DNA from: Bacteroidales bacterium UBA6117
GTDB taxonomy: Bacteria; Bacteroidota; Bacteroidia; Bacteroidales; VadinHA17
Direction: 5' to 3'
Assembly: GCA_002428385.1 (NCBI GenBank)
Contig: DIWB01000013.1
Span: 44,877 to 91,350, forward strand
Length of the DNA stretch: 46,474 bases
Within the stretch, counting starts at the first letter, position 1. Each line of letters starts with the position of its first letter. The notes under the pieces were generated by a model. The model made no database searches and was not told the origin of the DNA. It saw only the letters and a program-made list of their open reading frames with translations. The translations under genes were made by a program, and so were the position numbers. Positions 8,485-17,221 of the stretch are shown piece by piece.

Positions 8485-9303
8485 TTGTACTCGCTGCGTC
8501 TTATACCTGTTTCGTTCATATTTGTTTTTCTCTTTTCCTCAGCCCGTGGCGGTGATCCTTATTTTCCCGCTGCCGGTGCCGGTGAATCAGGGATGGGATG
8601 GTCGTGCGTGATGAAACCCGGATTCTGGTCCTCATTTCATAATCAGGCTCTTCTGCCCTTCAACAAATCGGCCGCCACAGGAATAAACTACCACAGCAGG
8701 TTTGGCATCAGTGAGCTGGGAACAAAGTCGGCCGCGCTTGTCATGCCTCTTGATAAGGCTGCACTTGGATTTGTATACAGCCATTTCGGGTACCGCGATC
8801 TTGCCAGGCATTCGGCCGGACTTGCCTGCGGGATATTGCTTTCTGAAAAGATATCGGCAGGGGTTCAGGCTGATTTCTTTGCCGAGAAGACGGCTGGTGA
8901 GTATCGGGAAAGAAGGTCGCTGTCGTTCGAGGCGGGAATACATATAAAGGCATCGGAACAGGTAAGCCTTGGGATCCACCTGTTCAATCCTGTTCCCGGA
9001 TCTTTCAGGAAGGACAAGCTTCCTTCGTCAGTCAGGGTTGGGTCAGGAATCCGCCTGAGCCGCGACCTGTTCGCCTCTGCCGAAGCGGAGATGTCGACAG
9101 CCGGCGGACTTGACATCAGGACCGGATTTGAGTACGATCCGTTCCGTAGTTTCACAATAAGGGGCGGATTCAGCAGCGGAGGCAACTCTTTCTGCTTCGG
9201 GATGGGATACATCGTCAGGTCGGTTCAGATGGACCTGGGATTCAGCACTCACGACAGGCTTGGGGTTTCAACTGCCGTCTCGGTGATATTTGCCTTTAAA
9301 TGA
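8485..9303 (+). CDS. Predicted outer-membrane beta-barrel protein, function unknown
   Basis: I do not recognise a named family. The 272-residue product starts with a signal peptide (SLRLIPVSFIFVFLFSSARG) and continues as alternating polar/hydrophobic strands rich in Gly, Ser and aromatic residues, ending in a Phe-rich strand (VSVIFAFK), as outer-membrane barrels do. The overall look resembles PorQ/PorV-like small barrels of Bacteroidota, but no specific motif confirms this. The only plausible start is TTG at 8485, because a TGA lies three codons upstream and no ATG occurs before the signal peptide. Its stop overlaps the ATG of the next gene (ATGA at 9300-9303), so the two are translationally coupled and probably work together at the outer membrane. 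Confidence 0.65.
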   Translation: MYSLRLIPVSFIFVFLFSSARGGDPYFPAAGAGESGMGWSCVMKPGFWSSFHNQALLPFNKSAATGINYHSRFGISELGTKSAALVMPLDKAALGFVYSHFGYRDLARHSAGLACGILLSEKISAGVQADFFAEKTAGEYRERRSLSFEAGIHIKASEQVSLGIHLFNPVPGSFRKDKLPSSVRVGSGIRLSRDLFASAEAEMSTAGGLDIRTGFEYDPFRSFTIRGGFSSGGNSFCFGMGYIVRSVQMDLGFSTHDRLGVSTAVSVIFAFK

Positions 9304-11276
9304 GACGGATGAAAAGGGGAATAATTATATTAATCGTTCTGCTCCCGGTCAACGCGGTTTACCCTCAGGAAGAAAGGATTCCGGATATCATTATGGAGAT
9401 TGCAGAGCAGCTTTCGGAAGATGAGACTGACGCCGATGCAGCAGGGGATTTTGCTATCAGGCTTTATGAACTGGCCGAAAAGCCTGTCAGGATCAACACG
9501 GCTGATGAGTCTGAATTGTCACGCCTGTTTTTCCTCACCGATTTTCAGATAAAGGCCCTTGCTGATTATATCCGCAAAACGGGAAGGATTTACTCGGTTT
9601 ACGAAATTGCGGCCGTTCCGGGGTTCAATACCCCCCTGTCAGCCATGGTGGCGCCTTTTGTCACACTTGAGGAAGGGACACAGGAAGAGAAGAAAAAAAT
9701 CAGGTTAAGGAATGATATCCTTATGAATTTCTCTGTAAAATTTCCTCCCACTGACACCTCTGCCCCGGGAGGATCGTGGAAAATGCTAACGAAGTACAGG
9801 TTCAGTGCAGGACCATTCTCGGGGTCAGTGACATCTGAAAAGGATGCCGGAGAGAAATTCCTTCAGGGAAAAATCCCGGTTACCGACTTTCTTTCAGCAA
9901 ATCTTGTCTGGGAAGGAAAGGGATTTGTGAGGAAGGTCATCGCCGGCGATTTCGGCGCCAGGTATGGGATGGGCACTGGCATAAACACAGGGCTTCGCAC
10001 CGGATTATCTCTCACGCAGCCTGGTTATCTTTCCGGCGGTGATGATATCAGGCCCTACACTTCAACCGACGAAAACATATTCTTCAGGGGGGCCGCTGTT
10101 CAGCTCCGCTCGGGTAAAACGGGAATGACAATGTTCTGGTCACGGAACCTTATCGATGCTACGCTTGATACCGCCGGCACTCAGGCTTATGTTTATATCA
10201 GTACGTTTCAGCGGTCGGGGCTGCATACCACGTCATCTTCGCTGGCGGCAAGGGATGCAGTTGCGGAAACTTCATACGGACTGAGTCTTTCTACCGATAT
10301 CAGGTCGTTAAGGTTAAGCCTTCTGTGGACGCAGAACAGGTTTTCAGTACCGGTCATGAATGATGATCCGGCTCCGCGGGAGCTTTATGACTTTACAGGT
10401 TCAGTAAACACAACTTTCACAGCCGGTTACAAATATATGCCGGGCAGGGTGCTTCTGTACGGGGAATTATCCGTTAATCCGACGGGCCGGAAGGCTTTTG
10501 TCCAGGGGCTGTCATTCAAACCTTCCGACAGGTTGTCAATGAACCTGGTGTACAGGCATTATGATCCGGGGTATATCAGTTTTCACGGCAAGGGGCTGTT
10601 CAGCAGTTCATCGGGTGACAATTCGGAAGGCATTTTCGGAAATTTCATTCTCGAGGCGGCAAAACATCTGTTTCTCAGCGCCGGTGTTGATGTAAAAGTC
10701 AATCCCTGGCTAAAATACAGATGCTCCGCCCCTTCATACGGCATAAGCAGGGAGGTCAGGTTAAGATACCTCCCCTCCGAAAAGGTGTCATTTGAGGCGG
10801 TTTACAGTTACCGTCAAACGATGCTTGACCAGCCGGAATCAACCGGGATAAAGAAACAGTGCCAGTCGGAGGCTACTTCGCTCAGGGGATCATTCCGTTA
10901 CATGCCCCTTGAAAAACTGACCCTGACAACCAGGATCGACCACAAATCGGTCAGTCCGGCAGGATCGGCGGGGATAAGCATGCTCCAGGACATAAGCTGG
11001 CGGATAGGGGCAATCCCGGCGACGGTCTGGTTCAGGCACTGTATCTTCAGAACCGGCGACTGGGACTCAAGGATCTATGCTTATGAGAACGACCTGGTTC
11101 ACAGTTTCAGCATCCCGGCATTGTGGGGCAACGGAAGCAGAAGCTGTGTCATGATTTCAGTCAGGCCATCAGGCCATGCTGATTTCAGGATCAAGTTTGC
11201 CTTTGGGGAGTCATCGGTACCCGACGGCTCTGGAAGCAGCAGCGAACTGAAGGTTCAGGCCAGGATAAGGTTCTGA
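9300..11276 (+). CDS. Helix-hairpin-helix plus outer-membrane beta-barrel protein
   Basis: This 658-residue protein has an N-terminal signal peptide (GIIILIVLLPVNAVYPQ). A ComEA-like helix-hairpin-helix region follows at about 55-115; it includes INTADESELSRLFFLTD and IYSVYEIAAVPGF, the pattern of HhH repeats that bind nucleic acid or mediate protein contacts. The remaining ~500 residues are beta-strand-rich with GYKYMPGRVLLYGEL-type hairpins and end in VQARIRF, a barrel C-terminus. HhH-barrel proteins of this kind are conserved hypothetical proteins in Bacteroidota with no known role. It is coupled to the smaller barrel gene upstream. A role in DNA uptake or surface assembly would be speculation. 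Confidence 0.7.
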   Translation: MRRMKRGIIILIVLLPVNAVYPQEERIPDIIMEIAEQLSEDETDADAAGDFAIRLYELAEKPVRINTADESELSRLFFLTDFQIKALADYIRKTGRIYSVYEIAAVPGFNTPLSAMVAPFVTLEEGTQEEKKKIRLRNDILMNFSVKFPPTDTSAPGGSWKMLTKYRFSAGPFSGSVTSEKDAGEKFLQGKIPVTDFLSANLVWEGKGFVRKVIAGDFGARYGMGTGINTGLRTGLSLTQPGYLSGGDDIRPYTSTDENIFFRGAAVQLRSGKTGMTMFWSRNLIDATLDTAGTQAYVYISTFQRSGLHTTSSSLAARDAVAETSYGLSLSTDIRSLRLSLLWTQNRFSVPVMNDDPAPRELYDFTGSVNTTFTAGYKYMPGRVLLYGELSVNPTGRKAFVQGLSFKPSDRLSMNLVYRHYDPGYISFHGKGLFSSSSGDNSEGIFGNFILEAAKHLFLSAGVDVKVNPWLKYRCSAPSYGISREVRLRYLPSEKVSFEAVYSYRQTMLDQPESTGIKKQCQSEATSLRGSFRYMPLEKLTLTTRIDHKSVSPAGSAGISMLQDISWRIGAIPATVWFRHCIFRTGDWDSRIYAYENDLVHSFSIPALWGNGSRSCVMISVRPSGHADFRIKFAFGESSVPDGSGSSSELKVQARIRF

Positions 11277-11406
11277 CACCAGGGGATAACAAGAAAAACT
11301 ACCTGTGTATATGCTTCGCAGAAGTCTGTGGCAGCCAGTGTAACCGGAGATTGTTCACAAATTAACCGGAAATAAGTGCGGAAAACAGTAAAAAGCAGCG
11401 GGCAGA

Positions 11407-13131
11407 TCAGTTAAGATCCCTGTTCGTCTTGATATCCCGTATGTTGAGCTGCAGTTTACGGTTACCCCTGAACTCATTCATTTCGATTGAATAGCAGATG
11501 TCGAATGGTTTTCCCGCCCTGATATTTTCGTAGTGTTCAGCCAGACCGAATGCTATTGCCGGGAAGCTTTTGCTGCCGGTTGCCTCGTGACATAGGTCGA
11601 GTTTCAGATGTTCTCCGCTGTTGCCAACCATTCGTCCGGCTCCCGTATCAAAAACATTCCGTGAGACAAAAACCGGTGACATATTTTCAGGACCGAAAGG
11701 CTGGAACTTGTTAAGAAACTCGTAGAAATCAACAGTGATTTCGGAGAACGAGAGTTCGGAGTCGATGAACACTCTGGGGACGAGCTGTTCCTCACTTATA
11801 GTATTGTTGACATATTGCTCAAAACGTTCGATGAAAGGAGTGATGTTTTCCTTTTTAAGAGTAAGTCCTGCGGCGAACATATGACCTCCGAAGCTTTCGA
11901 GCAGGTCGCTGCAGGCCTCGATGGCCTGGTAAAGGTCGTAACCCTGCACCGAACGTGCCGATCCTGTGGCAAAGCCGTTTGATTCGGTAAGTATCACCGT
12001 TGGCCGGTAGTAAGTCTCGATAAGCCTGGAAGCCACTATTCCGATCACACCCTTTTTCCATGAAGGATTATATAGGACTGTGGTTTTGGCATTTACACGT
12101 CCCTGATCTTCCGAGATCATCCTCATGGCTTCGGTTGTTATTGACCGGTCGACGGTTCTCCTCTCAATATTGAAGTTGTTGATCTCCTTGCTGATGCCGG
12201 TAGCCAGGCGGACGTCGCTTGAAACAAGCAGTTCCACGGCCTTTCTGCCTGATTCCATCCTTCCTGCGGCATTTATCCTGGGCCCGATTTTGAAAACCAC
12301 ATCTTCGATTGTGAGCGTGCGGCTCACTTCCGCCTCCCGTATGATTTCCTTCAGTCCGGTTCTCGGGGCTTCATTGAGCTGCCGCAGACCGAAAGAGGCC
12401 AGCACCCTGTTTTCACCTGTCAGGGGCACTATGTCGGAAGCGATGCTCACGGCAACCAGGTCGAGATAGCCGGTGATGTCCTTAAAAGGTATGTTGTGGA
12501 CCCTTGCATAGGCCTGGACCAGCTTGAAGCCGACTCCGCAGCCTGATAGTTCCTTGTATGGATAGCTGCAACCCGGCTGTTTGGGATCGAGTACTGCCGT
12601 GGCATTTGGTATTTCATCGCCGGGGTAATGATGGTCACAGATAATAACGTCGATTCCCCTGGAGCGGGCGTATTTCACTTTCTCAACGGCTTTTATTCCG
12701 CAATCGAGGGTGATCATCAGCTTGCAGTTGACCTGCTGGGCGAAGTCAATGCCCATAAGTGAAAGACCGTATCCCTCCTTGTAGCGGTCGGGGATATAGT
12801 ATTCGACGTTCGAGTATTGTTCCTTAAGGAATGAATACATCAGTGCGACTGCCGTGGTACCGTCGACGTCGTAATCGCCGTAAACCAGTATCTTTTCATT
12901 TTTCTTGATTGCAGTCGATATCCTGTCGACTGCAGTAGTCATCCCCTTCATCATAAAGGGGTCGTGGAGGTATCCCAGGTCCGGTTCAAAAAAAGCCTTT
13001 GCCTCCTCCGGGGTGGTAATTCCCCTCTGGACCATCAGGTTGGCAAGCGCCTCCGAAATATTCTGAATACCTGCAAGCTGTCTGACAACTGCCGGATCTC
13101 CCTTCTCCTTAATCACCCAACTCTTATCCAT
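11407..13131 (-). CDS. recJ: Single-stranded-DNA-specific 5'-3' exonuclease RecJ
   Basis: RecJ degrades single-stranded DNA 5' to 3' in recombination and mismatch or base-excision repair. The DHH phosphoesterase motifs are present: YGDYDVDGTTA near residue 83, CDHHYPGDEIP near 165, and the GCGVGFKL segment of the DHH domain. The DHHA1-type GSARSVQGYDL and GGHMFAAGLTL motifs come later, and an OB-fold tail ends the protein. The frame is open to an ATG at 13152, but that overlaps lipB by 13 bp. I prefer the ATG at 13131 (MDKSWVIKEKGD, 574 aa), which matches the usual RecJ N-terminus. It is third in the lipA-lipB-recJ run. Confidence 0.93.
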   Translation of the reverse strand: MDKSWVIKEKGDPAVVRQLAGIQNISEALANLMVQRGITTPEEAKAFFEPDLGYLHDPFMMKGMTTAVDRISTAIKKNEKILVYGDYDVDGTTAVALMYSFLKEQYSNVEYYIPDRYKEGYGLSLMGIDFAQQVNCKLMITLDCGIKAVEKVKYARSRGIDVIICDHHYPGDEIPNATAVLDPKQPGCSYPYKELSGCGVGFKLVQAYARVHNIPFKDITGYLDLVAVSIASDIVPLTGENRVLASFGLRQLNEAPRTGLKEIIREAEVSRTLTIEDVVFKIGPRINAAGRMESGRKAVELLVSSDVRLATGISKEINNFNIERRTVDRSITTEAMRMISEDQGRVNAKTTVLYNPSWKKGVIGIVASRLIETYYRPTVILTESNGFATGSARSVQGYDLYQAIEACSDLLESFGGHMFAAGLTLKKENITPFIERFEQYVNNTISEEQLVPRVFIDSELSFSEITVDFYEFLNKFQPFGPENMSPVFVSRNVFDTGAGRMVGNSGEHLKLDLCHEATGSKSFPAIAFGLAEHYENIRAGKPFDICYSIEMNEFRGNRKLQLNIRDIKTNRDLN

Positions 13132-13139
13132 GTCTTCAG

Positions 13140-13847
13140 TCAATTTATCCATTTAAGGTCGAAAACCTCCCGGAGGTTATTTTTGACCAGCAGTTTTATC
13201 TTTTCAGGATCCTGTTTTCCGCCAAGTTCCATTTCAAGCGAAGTCACGCCCTTGTCGGTATAGCCGCAGGGGTTAATATAGTTAAAATACGTCAGGTTGG
13301 TATTTACATTGAATGCAAACCCGTGCATTGTGACATATTTGCTTGCCCTCACTCCTATCGCGCAAATTTTTCGCGGCCTCTTCCCCTGTTCCGCATCGAG
13401 CCACACACCGGTTGCATCCTTCAGCCGCGAAGCCCTGATGCCAAAAGCGGCGACTGTAAGTATAACAGCCTCCTCGAGCCTTGAAATATACTCCCTGAGA
13501 CCTATCCCGATCTCTTCCAGGTCGAAGATTGGATAACCGACAATCTGGCCCGGCCCATGATAAGTAATATCTCCTCCCCTGTTGGTACGGAAAAATTGTG
13601 CATCCCTTGTCTGCAGCTGAATATGATCAATCAGCAGGTTGTCTTCCGATCCGCTTTTTCCAAGAGTATATACATGAGGATGTTCAACAAGGAAGAGTGT
13701 TCCGGGCTGTGCCGGTTCGTCGGTGGGGTTGTTTTTCTGAAGGGCAATCTTTCTGCTGATAATCTTTCTGAAAACATTCTCCTGCAAATCCCACGCCTCC
13801 TTGTAGTCCTTTATTCCAATATCCTGATATAAAACACTATAACTCAA
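13140..13847 (-). CDS. lipB: Octanoyl-[ACP]:protein N-octanoyltransferase
   Basis: LipB transfers octanoate from ACP to the lysine of lipoyl domains, the first step of de novo lipoylation. The signature RGGDITYHGPGQIVGYP lies near residues 89-105. ICAIGVRASKYVTMHGFAFN carries the conserved lysine, and NPCGYTDKGVTS carries the catalytic cysteine. Length 235 aa is normal. lipA lies 34 bp upstream on the same strand and recJ begins at or before its end, so the three probably form one transcript. Confidence 0.95.
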   Translation of the reverse strand: MSYSVLYQDIGIKDYKEAWDLQENVFRKIISRKIALQKNNPTDEPAQPGTLFLVEHPHVYTLGKSGSEDNLLIDHIQLQTRDAQFFRTNRGGDITYHGPGQIVGYPIFDLEEIGIGLREYISRLEEAVILTVAAFGIRASRLKDATGVWLDAEQGKRPRKICAIGVRASKYVTMHGFAFNVNTNLTYFNYINPCGYTDKGVTSLEMELGGKQDPEKIKLLVKNNLREVFDLKWIN

Positions 13848-13881
13848 TTCAACTTAGATCGGTTAAATCAGTACAATATAG

Positions 13882-14742
13882 TCATTTTTCCTCAAGGCCC
13901 ATCTGCTTTTCAGAATGAAAAGAGGATCTCACCAGAGGATGGCATTCCACATATTCAAATCCCGCGGCGAATGCCAGCTTTCTGTATTCCGCGAATTTAT
14001 CAGGGGTAACAAAGCTGACTGCCTCCATGTGGTTCATGGTCGGTTGCAGGTATTGTCCCACTGTAAGTATGCTGCAACCTGCATCCCGGAGGTCCTTTAT
14101 CGTATCGGCCACCTCAGTTTCTGTTTCCCCGAGACCAACCATAAATCCCGATTTGGTTCTCACACCGTTTCCCGAAAGGTATTTAAGGACTTTCAGGCTG
14201 GTCTCATATTTTGCTTTTGTCCTGATGAGCGGAGTAAGCCTTCTTACAGTTTCTATGTTATGGGAGATGATATCGGGTTTCGAATCAATCACATTGCTCA
14301 GGTAAGATTTTTCTCCGTCGAAATCAGGTATAAGTGTTTCGATTGTTATTCCCGGATTTTCATGTTTTATCATCCTGACCGTTTCGGCCCAGAAAGATGA
14401 GCCACGGTCGGGAAGGTCGTCACGGTCGACTGAGGTAATAACACAGTGTTTTAGGCCGAGCGACTTTATGCTGGCGGCAAGACGGGCCGGTTCTTCAGGA
14501 TCGGGCGGCAGGGGTTTGCCGGTCCGTGTGGCACAGAACCTGCAGGCTCTGGTGCAGATGTCGCCCAGTATCATGAAGGTTGCAGTGCCGGCGTTCCAGC
14601 ACTCGCCGATATTGGGGCAGTTCCCGCTGGTGCATATGGTATGGAGATTGTTAAGCTCCACTATCCTTTTCACCCTCGAATAGTTTTCCCCGCTTGCCCT
14701 CTGCATCTTAAGCCATTCCGGCAATCTTCTCCCCTTTTGCAT
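13882..14742 (-). CDS. lipA: Lipoyl synthase (radical SAM)
   Basis: LipA inserts two sulfurs into protein-bound octanoate. Both iron-sulfur clusters are visible: the auxiliary cluster cysteines C37, C42 and C48 (CTSGNCPNIGEC) and the radical-SAM CX3CX2C at C63, C67 and C70 (CTRACRFC). The C-terminal RSSFHSE carries the serine that ligates the auxiliary cluster. At 286 aa it is complete. It is the first gene of lipA-lipB-recJ, with a promoter-like TAAATTTG just upstream, and is divergent from fucI. Confidence 0.97.
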   Translation of the reverse strand: MQKGRRLPEWLKMQRASGENYSRVKRIVELNNLHTICTSGNCPNIGECWNAGTATFMILGDICTRACRFCATRTGKPLPPDPEEPARLAASIKSLGLKHCVITSVDRDDLPDRGSSFWAETVRMIKHENPGITIETLIPDFDGEKSYLSNVIDSKPDIISHNIETVRRLTPLIRTKAKYETSLKVLKYLSGNGVRTKSGFMVGLGETETEVADTIKDLRDAGCSILTVGQYLQPTMNHMEAVSFVTPDKFAEYRKLAFAAGFEYVECHPLVRSSFHSEKQMGLEEK

Positions 14743-14759
14743 GTCTGGATAATGAACGG

Positions 14760-14767
14760 CAAATTTA
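14760..14767 (-). promoter_or_regulatory. Bacteroidota-type -7 promoter element for lipA-lipB-recJ
   Basis: The minus strand reads TAAATTTG, an exact TAnnTTTG match, 17 nt before the lipA ATG. No clear -33 TTTG is seen. Confidence 0.45.
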
Positions 14768-14858
14768 CTAAAAAATCAGCGCCCGGAAAACATGCGGAGA
14801 AGTAAAACAATGATCAGATGAGTAAACGGCATGGAGAAAACAAATAACAAAAAAAAAC

Positions 14859-14866
14859 TATATTTG
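14859..14866 (+). promoter_or_regulatory. Bacteroidota-type -7 promoter element for fucI
   Basis: TATATTTG matches TAnnTTTG exactly and lies 42 nt before the fucI ATG. An AAAAGGGGAAT tract just before the ATG may serve as a ribosome-binding site. No fucose regulator gene or clear operator palindrome is visible beside it. Confidence 0.5.
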
Positions 14867-14908
14867 TTAAGTGACAATTTTATCGGTTAAACATATAAAA
14901 AGGGGAAT

Positions 14909-16711
14909 ATGTCAGAGAACGAATTCAGAATCAGTAAAGACTACCAGACAGTCATCGGGGATTTCGCGAAAGTAGGGATCCGGCCGGTGATTGATGCCCG
15001 TGAAAGGGGAGTACGCGAGTCGCTTGAAAAACAGACAATGGGGATGGCCAAAGCTGCGGCTGCCCTGATCAGCAAGAATTTAAGGTACCCGGACGGGAAC
15101 CCGGTGGAATGTGTTATTTCCGACACTACAATCGGCCGCGTAGCGCAGGCTGCAGCCTGTGCCGAGCAATTCAGGAAAGCCGGTGTGGGTCTGACCCTTA
15201 CCGTTACTCCGTGCTGGTGTTACGGAAGCGAGACAATAGATGTCGATCCGATGATGCCAAAGGCCATCTGGGGTTTCAACGGTACGGAAAGACCGGGAGC
15301 AGTATACCTGGCAGCGGCTCTTGCCGGACATGCCATGAAAGGACTTCCGGCATTCGGCATTTACGGACGCGATGTGCAGGATGCAGGCGACAAGACCATT
15401 CCGGAAGATGTTTCGGAAAAGATACTCCGCTTTGTAAGGGCAGCCCTGCCGGTTGCCTTCATAAAAGGAAAGTCATATCTGTCCATGGGTTCCGTTTCGA
15501 TGGGAATTGCAGGTTCAATCGTCAGGGAAGATTTTTTCCAGGAATATCTGGGGATGAGGAACGAATATGTCGACATGAGCGAATTCACCCGCCGGCTCGA
15601 CGAAGGGATCTTTGACAAGGAAGAATATGCCAGGGCGCTTGCCTGGACTAAAAAATACTGCAAGGAGGGAAAGGACATGAACGGGAAACCCTCATCGAGG
15701 AAAAAGAAGGACCAGGAATGGGAAACTGTTGTCAAAATGGCCCTGATAGCGCGCGACCTCATGGTTGGAAATCCGGTCCTTAAAAAACTTGGTTTTGGAG
15801 AGGAATCCCTCGGTCACAATGCAATTCTGGCTGGATTCCAGGGTCAGCGTCAGTGGAACGATCACATGCCCAACGGCGATTTTCTTGAGGCCATCCTTTG
15901 CTCCTCCTTCGACTGGAACGGAATCAGACCTCCCTACCTGGTTGCAACCGAGAATGATGCCATGAACGGCGTGCCGATGCTGTTCGGCTATCTTCTCACC
16001 AACACCGCCCAGATGTTCTCTGACATTCGCACCTACTGGAGCGCCGCTGCGATTGAGAGGGTTACCGGCATGAAACCCGCCGGGCTTGCAGCCAACGGGA
16101 TCATTCACCTTATTAACTCCGGAGCTTCCGCGCTCGATTTTTCAGGCAGGGAACGCAGAAAGGGAGAAGCATGCATAAAGCCCTTCTGGGAAATAACCCC
16201 CGAAGATGTAGCCGAATGTCTTAATGCAACACTTTGGTCGCCGGCCAGTACCGGATATTTCAGGGGAGGAGGCTTCTCATCCCAATTCACTACCGTTGAC
16301 GTTATGCCAATAACAATATCGAGGGTTAACCTGGTCAGGGGGCTTGGTCCCGTAATGCAGATCGCCGAAGGCTGGACGGTTGACCTTCCCGAAAAGATGA
16401 ACAAGATCCTAACCGACAGAACCGATCCGGGATGGCCTACCACATGGTTTGCACCCAGGCTTACCGGCAAGGGACCCTTCACCGATGTTTATTCTGTTAT
16501 GGCCAACTGGGGAGCCAACCATTCGGCTTCGAGCTACGGTCACATTGGGGCGGACCTGATTGCGCTCGCTTCCCTGTTGAGGATACCTGTTTGCATGCAC
16601 AATGTTCCTGATGAAAAGATCTTCAGGCCAAGCTCATGGAATGCATTCGGCATGGACAGGGAAGGATCGGATTACAGGGCTTGCGCAAGCTATGGTCCCC
16701 TTTACGGTTAA
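14909..16711 (+). CDS. fucI: L-fucose isomerase
   Basis: FucI isomerises L-fucose to L-fuculose using Mn2+, the first step of phosphorylative fucose catabolism. The 600-residue length matches the E. coli enzyme. Recognisable segments are FAKVGIRPVIDARERGVRES near the N-terminus, FQGQRQWNDHMPNGDF near 310, and the active-site stretch LVATENDAMNGVPML near 348-362. A C-terminal SSYGHIGADLIALASLLRIP also fits. It is followed by a small membrane protein and by fucK, giving the first two catabolic steps together. A GH95 fucosidase at 24511-26862 could supply the sugar. Confidence 0.95.
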   Translation: MSENEFRISKDYQTVIGDFAKVGIRPVIDARERGVRESLEKQTMGMAKAAAALISKNLRYPDGNPVECVISDTTIGRVAQAAACAEQFRKAGVGLTLTVTPCWCYGSETIDVDPMMPKAIWGFNGTERPGAVYLAAALAGHAMKGLPAFGIYGRDVQDAGDKTIPEDVSEKILRFVRAALPVAFIKGKSYLSMGSVSMGIAGSIVREDFFQEYLGMRNEYVDMSEFTRRLDEGIFDKEEYARALAWTKKYCKEGKDMNGKPSSRKKKDQEWETVVKMALIARDLMVGNPVLKKLGFGEESLGHNAILAGFQGQRQWNDHMPNGDFLEAILCSSFDWNGIRPPYLVATENDAMNGVPMLFGYLLTNTAQMFSDIRTYWSAAAIERVTGMKPAGLAANGIIHLINSGASALDFSGRERRKGEACIKPFWEITPEDVAECLNATLWSPASTGYFRGGGFSSQFTTVDVMPITISRVNLVRGLGPVMQIAEGWTVDLPEKMNKILTDRTDPGWPTTWFAPRLTGKGPFTDVYSVMANWGANHSASSYGHIGADLIALASLLRIPVCMHNVPDEKIFRPSSWNAFGMDREGSDYRACASYGPLYG

Positions 16712-16771
16712 TGACAAGGCAGGATAAAAGAATATATCGAGAGCAATATACGGTTACAACACTGAAATACA

Positions 16772-17218
16772 ATGGAAACATCTCCGGAAGAAAGGAAACT
16801 TGAAATTGGTCCTGACGCACTCAAAAATCTGAACACTATGAGAATATGGACCACATTCCTTTCGGTGCTTGGCTTCATTCTTATAGGATTGTTTATTATT
16901 GCAGGAATTGCAACAGGCATGTTCCTTACAACGTTCAGCACAACCAAGGCGGCCCTGGGCATTCCCGAATCGATGGTTATCATTCTTTTATTTGTGGCAG
17001 GCGCTATTTCCCTGTTTCCCGTTGTGTTCCTTTTCCGTTTTTCGAAAAACATCAGGGATGCTGTTCAGAACAACGACCAGCAGAAGCTCGACAGGGGAAT
17101 AAGGAACCTGAGGAAATTCTTCGCTTTCATAGGGATACTGGTTATAATTGCCATCACTGCCTATGCCCTGGGGCTGATATATGCCGGAGCATCGATGTCG
17201 TTTCTCAAAGGAGCCTGA
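16772..17218 (+). CDS. Small integral membrane protein, DUF5362-like
   Basis: The 148-residue product has no catalytic motif. It shows a short hydrophilic N-terminus, then three hydrophobic helices: about 29-53 (TFLSVLGFILIGLFIIAGIA), 70-92 (VIILLFVAGAISLFPVVFLF) and 117-140 (FFAFIGILVIIAITAYALGL). A charged stretch between the second and third reads RFSKNIRDAVQNNDQQKLDR. The pattern resembles the DUF5362 family of small Bacteroidota membrane proteins; I am not certain of that name. It lies 60 bp after fucI and ends 3 bp before fucK, so it is likely co-transcribed with the fucose genes. It is too small and lacks the topology for a FucP-type permease, so a transport role is not supported. Confidence 0.72.
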   Translation: METSPEERKLEIGPDALKNLNTMRIWTTFLSVLGFILIGLFIIAGIATGMFLTTFSTTKAALGIPESMVIILLFVAGAISLFPVVFLFRFSKNIRDAVQNNDQQKLDRGIRNLRKFFAFIGILVIIAITAYALGLIYAGASMSFLKGA

Positions 17219-17221
17219 CCG

